Positions 8,558 to 16,293 of a stretch of DNA of 64,000 nt are shown one piece after another; positions within the stretch are counted from its first letter, which is position 1; the number at the start of each line of letters is the position of its first letter. Under the pieces are notes generated by a model. That model was not told the DNA's origin. It did no database searches and saw only the letters and a program-made list of their open reading frames with translations. The translations under genes and the position numbers were made by a program. Origin of the DNA: Erysipelothrix rhusiopathiae (lineage in GTDB: Bacteria; Bacillota_I; Bacilli_A; Erysipelotrichales; Erysipelotrichaceae); contig NZ_LR134439.1 of the NCBI RefSeq assembly GCF_900637845.1, forward strand, positions 992,001 to 1,056,000, written 5' to 3'.

Positions 8558-8995
8558 TTAGATGCCATCGCCATCTTCAATCTCATCATCGCGTTGTAAG
8601 TCTGCGATGTCGAAGAGATCAACTTGCGATGCTCCTGTTTCGCTTAGTGATAAAGCAAAATCGTGGAGTAATGGTTCACCAAGTCTCATAAGACTGGCTT
8701 CAAGTAACATGGATAAATTGGTTCCTGTGAGAACTTCCACGTTTTCTTGTTGTGTCGCAATCATGACTGCTTCTTTAAACGGTGTTCCACCTTTTAAGTC
8801 TGTAAAGACAAGAACACCATCTCCAGTGTTAACGTTGTTGATTGCAACTTTTAAGTCTTCAGACAACGCCTCAGGTCCTTTTTCCTCTAAAAAGAGAACG
8901 GATTCATATGAGGGTTGTTTCCCAGCGATTAATTCTACAGCAGACGTTAAGCCTTCCGCAAAACGTCCGTGTCCTGTTACGACAATACCAATCAT
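8558..8995 (-). CDS. PTS system mannose-family IIA component
   Basis: The 145-residue cytoplasmic protein has the EIIA-Man active site IVVTGHGRFAEG with phospho-His9, and later FTDLKGGTPF and LTGTNLSMLLEA. It accepts phosphate from HPr and passes it to IIB. Its ATG directly follows the agaS stop (TAGATG) and its RBS GGAGG lies inside agaS, so it is co-transcribed and coupled with agaS rather than with IIBCD. The C-terminus is unusually acidic (DDEIEDGDGI). Confidence 0.92.
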   Translation of the reverse strand: MIGIVVTGHGRFAEGLTSAVELIAGKQPSYESVLFLEEKGPEALSEDLKVAINNVNTGDGVLVFTDLKGGTPFKEAVMIATQQENVEVLTGTNLSMLLEASLMRLGEPLLHDFALSLSETGASQVDLFDIADLQRDDEIEDGDGI

Positions 8996-10171
8996 CTATT
9001 TTTCCTCCTCGTAGGAATATGGATAAATAATAACACCTTGTACGACACGGTTTACAAGTCCTGATGGCCATGGATTATCCGGTGACTTATCTAAATCAAG
9101 AGATTTGTAAAGGGATAATACTTGTGCATACATAACCATATTAAGTCCCACTAAATCTTTGTTTGTATCTTCATTATAGTTAATTGAAACATAAACATCA
9201 ACGAGTTCACGAATCACATCATCATTCATAGTATCCACAACCATGATTTGGTTTCCATTACGTTGAGGACTCATTTCCTTAATAATATCAACTTGATATT
9301 GACGTGTATAAGGATCTTCTTTCATATAGACAACTGTCAGTGTTGTACCATTTACAATTGATTTAGGACCATGACGGAAGCCGAGTGGTGAGTTATGCAT
9401 TGTCACAACTTCACCTGCAGTCAGTTCAAGCATTTTTAATGCAGATTCTTGAGCGAATCCGTTTTGATCTGCATCACCAAGGTAAACAATACGATCAAAT
9501 TTAAAGTTTTCTACAAGGTCCATCGCAACTTTATAGCCTTCTTCATTAAATGCATAACCCACACGGATAATGTCTTTAATTGAAGGGTAAAGTGCTTCAA
9601 GGTTTTCCGTATTGAAAGCCAAGAATGCAGCAAGGAACATGTTTGAGAAACTACTTGTCATTGCAAATGAGAGGTCATTTGTTTCTTTAGGTAGTTTGAT
9701 TGAGTAGATGTTTTCATCATCACGAAGTGCAAGTTTTCCTTCGTGATTACATGTAATCACTAAGTGTTTCGCATTTTTATTGATTTCATTCACAACATCT
9801 ACAGCTGCAATGGATTCAGGTGAGTTACCTGAACGACCAAAGGATACAAGTAATGTAGGTTTTACAGGGTCGATAAATAAAGCAGGTGTAGCCACAATAT
9901 CTGTAGTAGCAATTGATTTAAAATTTGAATTGAATTCCTTTACAAGTACAGGTGCAAGTGCATTTCCTACAAATTCACTGGTACCCGCTCCGGTAAAGAT
10001 TACATCGTATTCACTTTCATTAATCACTTGATTAATAAAGTTTTGGATTTCTTGACGGCGTTCTAAAACAATATGGTATGTTTTATCCCATGTTTGCGGT
10101 TGTTGGTGGATTTCATTTGCGGTATCAAACGCTTTGAGATCTTTCCAAGTTTGTTCATTGTTGTTAAACAT
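8996..10171 (-). CDS. agaS: AgaS-family galactosamine-6-phosphate deaminase/isomerase
   Basis: The 391-residue protein has two SIS sugar-isomerase domains. The first carries FTGAGTSEFVGN and SFGRSGNSPESIAA; the second carries ELTAGEVVTMHNSPLGFRHGPKS. The length and motifs match AgaS, which converts galactosamine-6-phosphate to tagatose-6-phosphate with release of ammonia. It is the first gene of an agaS-IIA operon with a strong promoter upstream. Together with GatZ it indicates a tagatose-phosphate route for GalNAc or galactosamine. The deacetylase AgaA/NagA and a tagatose-6-phosphate kinase are not in this window. Confidence 0.88.
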   Translation of the reverse strand: MFNNNEQTWKDLKAFDTANEIHQQPQTWDKTYHIVLERRQEIQNFINQVINESEYDVIFTGAGTSEFVGNALAPVLVKEFNSNFKSIATTDIVATPALFIDPVKPTLLVSFGRSGNSPESIAAVDVVNEINKNAKHLVITCNHEGKLALRDDENIYSIKLPKETNDLSFAMTSSFSNMFLAAFLAFNTENLEALYPSIKDIIRVGYAFNEEGYKVAMDLVENFKFDRIVYLGDADQNGFAQESALKMLELTAGEVVTMHNSPLGFRHGPKSIVNGTTLTVVYMKEDPYTRQYQVDIIKEMSPQRNGNQIMVVDTMNDDVIRELVDVYVSINYNEDTNKDLVGLNMVMYAQVLSLYKSLDLDKSPDNPWPSGLVNRVVQGVIIYPYSYEEEK

Positions 10172-10207
10172 AGTGTATATGTCTCCTATCTTTCATTGTT
10201 CACTGTC

Positions 10208-10247
10208 ATTATAGGTAAGCATTGATACGACCTCAACCAAATTGGTT
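10208..10247 (-). promoter_or_regulatory. agaS promoter with palindromic operator over the -35
   Basis: On the minus strand, -35 TTGAGG (10231-10236) and a perfect -10 TATAAT (10208-10213) are separated by 17 bp. A 13-bp palindrome, AACCAA-A-TTGGTT (10235-10247), overlaps the upstream edge of the -35. That arrangement suits a repressor, or a class II activator touching the -35. Confidence 0.7.
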
Positions 10248-10324
10248 AAAGATACAAAAACCTCGTTAAAAAAGACAAGTGAAATAGAAATGTTATACAG
10301 TACAATAAAGAAAAGGAGTCAATT

Positions 10325-10786
10325 ATGAGCGGAAACCCAAAAAATACATTTACTGATTTTCTAACACGCAAAGTATATAAAGTGAATCAAGGCCAAGAAA
10401 AACAGCTTGTTTTTTACCGTAATCGTATTGTGATTGCAATTATGCTGGGAATCTTTCTGATCAGTTTTAACGTTTCAACTGGTTTGAGTCTGTTATTGGC
10501 AGGGGGATTTGGTGTTGTTGCGGAACTTCGTTATCGTTTTGATTTTCTAAAAAAATGTCATCCTGTTTCTTTGGCGCAGGTGAAACATAAAACGGTCTCG
10601 TCATCAAACATACTTCTCAATAGTGGCTTGTATGGTGTCTTGGGTATCTTATTACTTTATTTCGCATTGAAAGAGCCCAGCGTTGAATCCTATCGATGGT
10701 TCTTAGTGGGGATTGGGGCAGCCGGTATTGTGGTTGCGATGGTATACTTAATTCAATATTTCTCAAATCGACACGAACACATTTAA
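10325..10786 (+). CDS. Hypothetical membrane protein, 4 predicted TM helices
   Basis: The 153-residue protein is not recognised. It has a cytoplasmic-looking N-terminus of about 30 residues. One TM pair follows (IVIAIMLGIFLISF and TGLSLLLAGGFGVVAEL), then a charged central loop (RYRFDFLKKCHPV) and a second TM pair (GLYGVLGILLLYFAL and WFLVGIGAAGIVVAMVYLI). RBS AAAGGAG precedes ATG 10325. It is a single-gene unit, divergent from agaS and ended by a terminator. Confidence 0.75.
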   Translation: MSGNPKNTFTDFLTRKVYKVNQGQEKQLVFYRNRIVIAIMLGIFLISFNVSTGLSLLLAGGFGVVAELRYRFDFLKKCHPVSLAQVKHKTVSSSNILLNSGLYGVLGILLLYFALKEPSVESYRWFLVGIGAAGIVVAMVYLIQYFSNRHEHI

Positions 10787-10811
10787 AGGTGCACTCCAAA
10801 TGCACCTTTTT
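10785..10811 (+). terminator. Rho-independent terminator
   Basis: AAAGGTGCA and TGCACCTTTTT pair around a 7-base loop. It overlaps the preceding stop codon. Confidence 0.88.
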
Positions 10812-10905
10812 CTTATGAATTATCCATGAAAACAGAAGACATGAATATAGGCTTTAAGTGCTTTGTGCTAAGATAGAGGTGTAGAGAGCGACAAGGAGGT
10901 ATTGT

Positions 10906-11421
10906 ATGCGAAATTTGATTGAAGAATATCGACTTAAAACAAATGGAAATCTAGGAAATATAATTTATAAATGGGGCCCAGTAATCCTTTTAGTAGGAGC
11001 TGTTATTTTACTGGTCTTAACGCAAATGACTTTTGGAAATATTTTTAATGCCATGACACATGTTGAACGGTTTGCGGGGAATGTGATCAAGACTAAGGTG
11101 ATGGTTTCGATTCTGATGGTTGTCTCAATTTGTGTAGGTTTATTGATGATTTGGGACATGATTGCGTTTAAAGAAAAACGTGGTGAAGTTAATCGCTTGT
11201 ATAGCTTGATTGGGACCGTATTTTTTTTCTTAACCTTAGTGAATATAAATAAAATCACAAAGCTTACGAATCTTATTGAAATCGTTGAACCGACACAATC
11301 GGTTTATCGTATTATTGCATGGGGTGTAATTGCGGTGCTCGGTCTTGTTTTGGGACTGATTCATGCTCATAAACAAAATACGCGTATTGTGATGGAACGA
11401 GAGGTAACCTATCATGCTTAG
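10906..11421 (+). CDS. Hypothetical membrane protein, first gene of a three-gene operon
   Basis: The 171-residue protein is not recognised. Four hydrophobic helices are visible: WGPVILLVGAVILLVLTQM, VMVSILMVVSICVGLLMIW, LYSLIGTVFFFLTLVNI and IIAWGVIAVLGLVLGLIHA. Loops are short and charged. RBS CAAGGAGG lies ahead of ATG 10906. Its last eight bases overlap the next start, so the pair is translationally coupled and probably works as one membrane complex. Confidence 0.75.
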   Translation: MRNLIEEYRLKTNGNLGNIIYKWGPVILLVGAVILLVLTQMTFGNIFNAMTHVERFAGNVIKTKVMVSILMVVSICVGLLMIWDMIAFKEKRGEVNRLYSLIGTVFFFLTLVNINKITKLTNLIEIVEPTQSVYRIIAWGVIAVLGLVLGLIHAHKQNTRIVMEREVTYHA

Positions 11422-12094
11422 TTCAAAACAATTAGAACGTTTAAAATTAGAACATGTGGAATCTTTGGATGAAGCATTGGATTGTTTACGACGTGACATC
11501 AAGCCGAAGGTGTCTGCCCAAAAATATGCGAAAGTTGTTGCATCCGTCGCAACACATTATGCAGAGGTGTATGAAGAGCAACCCGAAATACTCGAATCCG
11601 ATAATGCACCAATCTCTGAAGAACCAATCGAACCGGTGGAAGCGCCAACTGTTGGCTTTAGTACGCAATTCTTTGCGACATTGCTTACAGGCTTGTCTGT
11701 AGCGAGTTTGGGTGTTGTGATGATGAGCAATCGCAGTTTTGAGAAATTAGTTAGTATGTTTGATCAAGGAACACCACTGCTTTGGATTATATTGAGTATT
11801 TTGCTCTTTGTATCAATGTTGGTGATTCGTATGATTGAACGGAGTGAAAATGCACATGCGAAATATTATTTAAGTCGTAAACTCGTCTTATGGACGAGTG
11901 GACTTGGATTGATGAATGCACTGATGGGTATTTTTGTCATAATGAGTGCAAATTCATTAAATTTAGTTTTAAAACTTATGTTTTCATTAGTCTTAGGAAA
12001 AATCACAGCCGTAGTTTGCTTGTTAACGGTAATTGCGTTTGTTGTGGTATTAGTTAAACAAGATGAATTAGTTCTTGTGAAAGTACAAGAGTAG
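11414..12094 (+). CDS. Hypothetical membrane protein, second gene of the operon
   Basis: The 226-residue protein has a soluble, helical N-terminal region of about 75 residues (SSKQLERLKLEHVESLDEA, then an acidic Pro/Glu linker). Four TM helices follow between about residues 78 and 215. The plan of a cytoplasmic head plus four helices resembles the partner upstream and suggests a shared complex. No known family or catalytic motif is visible. Confidence 0.72.
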   Translation: MLSSKQLERLKLEHVESLDEALDCLRRDIKPKVSAQKYAKVVASVATHYAEVYEEQPEILESDNAPISEEPIEPVEAPTVGFSTQFFATLLTGLSVASLGVVMMSNRSFEKLVSMFDQGTPLLWIILSILLFVSMLVIRMIERSENAHAKYYLSRKLVLWTSGLGLMNALMGIFVIMSANSLNLVLKLMFSLVLGKITAVVCLLTVIAFVVVLVKQDELVLVKVQE

Positions 12095-12105
12095 GAGGCA
12101 TAGAA

Positions 12106-13455
12106 ATGGAAGAAAAAGATGAATTGGACGACATTCTTGATGAAGTCGATGCGCAAGATGATGCGGAAGCAAAACGATTAGAGGACTTGGAAGAAACAGA
12201 ACAAGAACTTGATGACTTGGAAAACAAGGAAGAAGATCTTGATGACATTCTCGATGAGATTGAGTCTAAACCTGAAGCTGTGATCGAAAAGGTTTATGTC
12301 GTAGCAGAATCACCAAAATCTGTAGAAGAAACCGTCGTTAAAAAGTCAAAACCAAAACGTTCTGATAAGCATAGTAAGTCTAAACACAAGAAATCGAAGA
12401 ACAAACGCAATGCATTGATTGCCTTGTTTGTTTTAATTGTAGTGTGTGGTGGTGTCTTTACGGTATGGAAACTAAAGTTTAGTGGACAAGCCTTGGATGC
12501 GTTTAAATATGTACAGGTTGACTTTGAAGGGGTCGATACAAAAGGAACGGCTACATTAGAAGTGGACCTAGACGCAATTAAAAATCCTGAACAAAAAGAA
12601 ATCTATGAAAGCTTAACGTATAGCTTGAGTCCACAAGAAGGTCTCGAAAATGGTAATCGTATTAAACTGATTGCTGAGAAATCTGAGTCTACAGATAAAC
12701 TCTTAAAAACACATAAATACCGTCTTGAAAATTTAGAAAAAGAAATCGTAGTTAAGGATCTCTATGATTCCGAACAGTTTAATCTCTTTGAACAATTCTC
12801 ATTTAATTTTGAAGGGATGGATGGAAGTGGTACGGTTACCTATGATATGTATTTGGATGTGGATGAGTCATATCTTCAAACAATTGTGGAAGGAACAACC
12901 TTATCATTCTCAAAAGATAAAAATCTTGTGAATGGTGAGGAAATAACTGTCAAGGCGACCTTTAATAAAGAAGCGATGGCAGCCATGAACCAACATAAAG
13001 TTAAAATTTCTGAAGAACAGACAACTGTTAAAGTGGAAGGCCTAAGTGATGTTTATGCAAGTATAGATGATATTAAGGAATACAAGGAGTTACAAAATCT
13101 TGCGTTCAATAAAATTAAAGCAGATTATGCGAAACATCCCGATACTTATACGAATTTCAAACTAGAGTATGCATGTTATGCAGCGGATACACAAAATAAT
13201 GTAAATGCGGTCGATTACTTTGATAAGCATGCTTACTCAAAAGGGAGTTTGATGTTTATTTATAGTTTTGATCGTATACGTGGTAATGATGTTGCACATT
13301 TTGCAGATAACTATGGTTACACCAATATGGTATTAAGTGATGGGAAACTAGATCGTGATGCCATGTTACTGATGTCACCGTATCAAGATGGTGCATCTAT
13401 AGAGAAAGTATTGAATGAATTACAAGCGAATAATTTTAAGTGTGAAGCCCAATAA
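12106..13455 (+). CDS. Single-pass membrane protein with acidic N-terminus, Lys-rich stretch and two extracellular repeats
   Basis: The 449-residue protein has a very acidic N-terminus (1-57) in which LDDILDE occurs twice, near residues 7 and 45. A Lys/Ser/His-rich stretch (79-102) leads to one TM helix (about 103-122). Outside the membrane, two related modules of about 85 residues follow. They begin FKYVQVDFEGVDTKGTATLE (about 133) and FSFNFEGMDGSGTVTYDM (about 225). A C-terminal domain of about 110 residues closes the protein. Such modules recall Firmicutes TcaA/YvbJ-like envelope proteins, but the usual N-terminal zinc ribbon is replaced here by the acidic region. It starts 12 bp after the previous gene. 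Function is unknown; an envelope-stress or wall-related role is a guess. Confidence 0.75.
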   Translation: MEEKDELDDILDEVDAQDDAEAKRLEDLEETEQELDDLENKEEDLDDILDEIESKPEAVIEKVYVVAESPKSVEETVVKKSKPKRSDKHSKSKHKKSKNKRNALIALFVLIVVCGGVFTVWKLKFSGQALDAFKYVQVDFEGVDTKGTATLEVDLDAIKNPEQKEIYESLTYSLSPQEGLENGNRIKLIAEKSESTDKLLKTHKYRLENLEKEIVVKDLYDSEQFNLFEQFSFNFEGMDGSGTVTYDMYLDVDESYLQTIVEGTTLSFSKDKNLVNGEEITVKATFNKEAMAAMNQHKVKISEEQTTVKVEGLSDVYASIDDIKEYKELQNLAFNKIKADYAKHPDTYTNFKLEYACYAADTQNNVNAVDYFDKHAYSKGSLMFIYSFDRIRGNDVAHFADNYGYTNMVLSDGKLDRDAMLLMSPYQDGASIEKVLNELQANNFKCEAQ

Positions 13456-13467
13456 TATGGAACGCAT

Positions 13468-13497
13468 AAAGACTGTCAACAAGTTTGGCGGTCTTTT
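13468..13497 (+). terminator. Terminator of the three-gene operon
   Basis: AAAGACTGTC and GGCGGTCTTTT pair with two G-T pairs around a 9-base loop, followed by a short T-run. Confidence 0.65.
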
Positions 13498-13522
13498 AAT
13501 ATTGGCCTTTGACCCGTCTTTA

Positions 13523-13568
13523 ATGTAAGCGCTTGCTATATTTGTGTAATTTGTGTATAATTTGTGTA
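13523..13568 (+). promoter_or_regulatory. CcpA-controlled promoter with cre and three TTTGTGTA repeats
   Basis: ATGTAAGCGCTTGCT (13523-13537) matches the cre consensus WTGNAANCGNWNNCW at every fixed position. It overlaps the -35 TTGCTA (13533-13538), which is 17 bp from a perfect TATAAT (13556-13561). TTTGTGTA occurs at 13541, 13550 and 13561, two copies inside the spacer/-10 region and one just after it. Catabolite repression of the next gene is the natural reading. Confidence 0.75.
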
Positions 13569-13602
13569 GAGAGCTAAACATGCATATGGTTAGGGGGATT
13601 TT

Positions 13603-13947
13603 ATGAAAAACTATTATGCTGTGTTTATTGCATTTACGCTCGTTGTTCTTACACGAACTGTGATTCATCCGGATTTACTTTTAACTGTAACGGGTACTGT
13701 AACATTCTTGGTGATTCTAATCTTTGCGATAACACAAATATTTAATTTAAAGCATGAAGTACGCGACGAGAGATTGCTCTATCTTAATGCTGTGTTAAAT
13801 GTGTTTACTGCTTTCTTATATTACAACAATGTTTATAAAGCGATAACATTAACACCCTATGATTCGCTGTTATTCGGGTTAACAAGCGTTCTTGCATTCA
13901 TATCTCCAGTGTTACTGTTTCTTGCTCGTGATGCAAACCACATCTGA
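13603..13947 (+). CDS. Hypothetical small membrane protein under cre control
   Basis: The 114-residue protein is not recognised. It has three or four hydrophobic segments (YAVFIAFTLVVL, LLLTVTGTVTFLVILIFAI, YDSLLFGLTSVLAFISPVLLFL) with a short charged loop (LKHEVRDERLLYL) in the middle. It starts at ATG 13603 after TAGGGGGATTTT and forms a single-gene unit ending at a strong terminator. The perfect cre upstream ties it to carbon regulation, although nothing in the protein shows a sugar role. Confidence 0.7.
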   Translation: MKNYYAVFIAFTLVVLTRTVIHPDLLLTVTGTVTFLVILIFAITQIFNLKHEVRDERLLYLNAVLNVFTAFLYYNNVYKAITLTPYDSLLFGLTSVLAFISPVLLFLARDANHI

Positions 13948-13978
13948 GTGCTTTATACATGATCGTAATTGCTTGTGA

Positions 13979-14010
13979 AAATATAACCAGTGCCAGGTTA
14001 TATTTTTTTT
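13979..14010 (+). terminator. Rho-independent terminator
   Basis: AAATATAACC and GGTTATATTT pair perfectly around a 7-base loop, followed by eight or more T. Confidence 0.88.
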
Positions 14011-14020
14011 TGTCTTTCGA

Positions 14021-14048
14021 TTGCATATTAATGGGGGTTTAGTATAAT
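14021..14048 (+). promoter_or_regulatory. Promoter of the TPP-riboswitch operon
   Basis: -35 TTGCAT (14021-14026), a 16-bp spacer and a perfect -10 TATAAT (14043-14048). Transcription would start about 30 nt before the riboswitch. Confidence 0.75.
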
Positions 14049-14085
14049 GAAGTTAGTTTCTGATGGAGACTAAGAAAATTGAATT

Positions 14086-14193
14086 CGTACAAGGGGTGCT
14101 CGTATTTCGGGCTGAGAATAAACGGTTACGTTTTAAACTCTAAGCTTTAAGCTTTGTACCTGATCCAGCTAATACTGGCGGAGGGATGTATTA
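14086..14193 (+). promoter_or_regulatory. TPP riboswitch (THI element)
   Basis: The conserved elements appear in order: GGGGTGC (14093-14099), GGGCTGAGA (14109-14117), then ACCTGATCCAGCTAATACTG and GCGGAGGGA (14158-14186). Flanking bases can form the closing P1 stem. It is followed at 14224 by a terminator hairpin, so control is most likely by transcription attenuation when thiamine pyrophosphate is bound. The four genes downstream are therefore thiamine-repressed. Confidence 0.96.
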
Positions 14194-14223
14194 ATCGCAT
14201 ACTTTTTTTGAGTAAACGTGTAT

Positions 14224-14253
14224 ACCTCTTTTCGTACGAGAAGAGGTTTTTTA
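14224..14253 (+). terminator. Attenuator terminator of the TPP riboswitch
   Basis: ACCTCTT and AAGAGGT pair around a loop with an internal TCG/CGA pairing, followed by six T. It lies between the aptamer and the first gene of the operon. Confidence 0.8.
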
Positions 14254-14271
14254 TATTATAAGGAGGTTCAT

Positions 14272-14568
14272 ATGAACGCAAGTGTAGCAATTCAAATTTT
14301 ACCGAATACAACTTCGAATGAAGAAACAATTCGTATCGTGGATGAGGTGATTGAGTATATCGCGCAAACAGGTCTAAACTATGTAGTTGGACCCTTTGAA
14401 ACATCTATAGAAGGGGATTATGATGAATTGATGGAAATTGTTAAGAACTGTCAACTCATTGCTGTTAAGGCAGGTGCTGATAAAGTATCGGCATATGTAA
14501 AGATTGCCTATGCGCCTACAGCACACATTCTCACCATTGATGAAAAAATCACAAAACATCAAAAATAG
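14272..14568 (+). CDS. Thiamine-binding protein, MTH1187/YkoF-like family
   Basis: The 98-residue soluble protein belongs to the small thiamine-binding (MTH1187/YqgV) family: NASVAIQILPNTTSNEETIR at the start, GLNYVVGPFETSIEGDYDEL in the middle. Relatives have a ferredoxin-like fold and bind thiamine or its HMP moiety in the cytoplasm. The start is ATG 14272 with a textbook RBS (AAGGAGGTTCAT). It is the first gene after the riboswitch, in front of an ABC importer, so it may buffer or hand over the imported vitamin. Confidence 0.85.
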   Translation: MNASVAIQILPNTTSNEETIRIVDEVIEYIAQTGLNYVVGPFETSIEGDYDELMEIVKNCQLIAVKAGADKVSAYVKIAYAPTAHILTIDEKITKHQK

Positions 14569-15331
14569 ATTGTTGTCAGTATCCGCAATTCTTGGATTGT
14601 TGGTATTATGGCAAGGTCTTTCATCACTTGGAGTGATTCCGCGGTTTATGCTGCCCGCTCCCAGTGATGTCGTTAAAGCATTTAATAATGATTTTAGTTT
14701 ACTTATGTATCATGCGAGAACAACGCTCTTAGAAGCCTTTTTAGGATTAACATTTGGGGTTTTGTTAGGATTTATATTTGCGGTGGTTATGGATCATGTT
14801 TCATGGTTTCATAAAATGTTTTACCCACTTATTATCTTGACACAGACTATTCCTACTGTTGCATTAGCGCCCCTTTTGGTGCTTTGGATGGGTTATGGAT
14901 TACTTCCAAAAATTACGTTAATCATCTTAACGTCGTTTTTTCCCATTACGATGGGATGTATGAATGGATTTCAGTCCTGTGATAAGGACGCTTTAAATTT
15001 AATGAAATCAATGGGTGCAAATACTTTTCAAACGTTTCGTCATATAAAATTTCCACATGCTTTACCTTACTTTTTTTCCGGTTTAAAAATTTCAGTATCG
15101 TATTCTTTAATCGGTGCTGTAGTAGCGGAATGGTTGGGTGGTTATAGTGGATTGGGTGTTTATATGACGCGTGTACGTAAATCGTATTCGTTTGATAAGA
15201 TGTTTGCCGTAATTTTCTTTATATCTTTCTTAAGCTTGGTATTAATGGGGTTTGTTTCGTGGTTACAAAAACGGACTCAACCATGGCTTGATGCGGAAAC
15301 CTTACAAAGAGATGGAGCAGATAATTCATGA
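14540..15331 (+). CDS. thiX: ABC transporter permease for thiamine precursor (ThiX-like)
   Basis: The 263-residue polytopic protein is of the binding-protein-dependent permease family (nitrate/sulfonate/taurine type) with about six helices. The EAA-like ATPase-contact loop is visible (LMKSMGANTFQTFRHIKFPH). ATG 14540 overlaps the preceding gene by 29 bases and has no strong RBS, so translation is probably coupled; ATG 14504 and TTG 14570 are alternatives. With ThiY and ThiZ it forms an importer for the thiamine pyrimidine moiety or thiamine. Confidence 0.85.
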   Translation: MKKSQNIKNRLLSVSAILGLLVLWQGLSSLGVIPRFMLPAPSDVVKAFNNDFSLLMYHARTTLLEAFLGLTFGVLLGFIFAVVMDHVSWFHKMFYPLIILTQTIPTVALAPLLVLWMGYGLLPKITLIILTSFFPITMGCMNGFQSCDKDALNLMKSMGANTFQTFRHIKFPHALPYFFSGLKISVSYSLIGAVVAEWLGGYSGLGVYMTRVRKSYSFDKMFAVIFFISFLSLVLMGFVSWLQKRTQPWLDAETLQRDGADNS

Positions 15332-16293
15332 AAAAGAAATTAATGGGGATGATGGTTTTGGGTTTGCTTTTAACGGGATGTGGGGCAAAGTCAAACAAGC
15401 CTGTACGTATCGTTTTGGATTGGACTCCCAATACGAATCATACCGGGATTTATGTAGCCCAAGAAAAGGGATTCTTTAAAGCACAAGGTCTTGAAGTGGA
15501 GATTGTGCAACCGCCTGAAGGATCCACGACATCGTTAATTGGTGCAGGTGGTGCAGAATTTGGGATTAGTTTCCAAGATACCATGGCACCGGCACTAGCA
15601 AGTGAACACCCACTACCAATCACTGCGGTAGCGGCCTTAATTCAACACAATACCTCAGGTATTGTTTCATTAAAAGAAAAAGGAATTGATGCACCCCGTA
15701 AGATGGCTGGACATACTTATGCAACATGGGATTCACCGATTGAACAAGCGATTATTCGTAAAATTGTAACGGATGATGGTGGAAATTATGATGATATTAA
15801 GATGATACCTAATACAGTTACGGATGTGGTATCAGCACTTCAAACAGACATTGATGCAGTCTGGATTTTTAAAGCATGGGATGGCATGGCTATCCAACAA
15901 GCCGGTTTGGATACACATTTTCTAAACTTTGCGGATTATGGTCAAGAACTGGATTTCTACAGTCCCGTTTTGATTGCGAATAATGGTTATTTGGAAGAAA
16001 ATGGGGAAGAAGCGAAGAAAGTTTTAAAAGCCTTAGAAGAAGGATATGAGTTTGCGATTGAAAATCCCGATGAAGCAGCGGAGATTCTTGTAAAGCATGT
16101 ACCAGAACTTGATCTTGATTTAATTAAAGCAAGCCAACATTTTCTTGCGAAAGAATATAAAGCTGAAGTCACGAAGTGGGGTACCTTTGATGGTGCGCGT
16201 TGGAATCGCTTCTATGCATGGCTTTATGATAATCAATTAATTGAGATGCCCATTGCTGAGAATGTAGGATTTACCAATGACTATCTCAACTAA
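15328..16293 (+). CDS. thiY: Thiamine-precursor-binding lipoprotein (ThiY-like)
   Basis: The 321-residue protein has a lipoprotein signal (LGLLLTGCG, lipidated Cys near residue 18). Its NMT1/THI5-like solute-binding domain opens VRIVLDWTPNTNHTGIYVA, the signature of ThiY proteins that bind N-formyl-4-amino-5-aminomethyl-2-methylpyrimidine or HMP. The protein would sit outside the membrane and feed the permease. The start overlaps thiX by four bases (ATGA), and the end overlaps thiZ by 17. No thiamine biosynthetic gene is seen here, so intact thiamine cannot be excluded as substrate. Confidence 0.9.
   Translation: MKKKLMGMMVLGLLLTGCGAKSNKPVRIVLDWTPNTNHTGIYVAQEKGFFKAQGLEVEIVQPPEGSTTSLIGAGGAEFGISFQDTMAPALASEHPLPITAVAALIQHNTSGIVSLKEKGIDAPRKMAGHTYATWDSPIEQAIIRKIVTDDGGNYDDIKMIPNTVTDVVSALQTDIDAVWIFKAWDGMAIQQAGLDTHFLNFADYGQELDFYSPVLIANNGYLEENGEEAKKVLKALEEGYEFAIENPDEAAEILVKHVPELDLDLIKASQHFLAKEYKAEVTKWGTFDGARWNRFYAWLYDNQLIEMPIAENVGFTNDYLN

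Noticed and set aside
8562..9014. A 150-codon plus-strand frame across PTS IIA
   Set aside because: The minus strand encodes a complete EIIA with its active His; this frame is its antisense shadow.
12054..12248. Serine-rich minus-strand frame opposite the acidic repeats
   Set aside because: Ser/Ser runs are the mirror image of Asp/Glu codons on the other strand, a compositional shadow.
13541..13568. Possible CRISPR-like repeats (TTTGTGTA three times)
   Set aside because: Repeats are 8 bp with 1-3 bp between them and lie over a promoter; no repeat-spacer structure and no cas genes.
14218..14271. Upstream extension of the thiamine-binding gene
   Set aside because: It overlaps the riboswitch attenuator; ATG 14272 has an ideal RBS.
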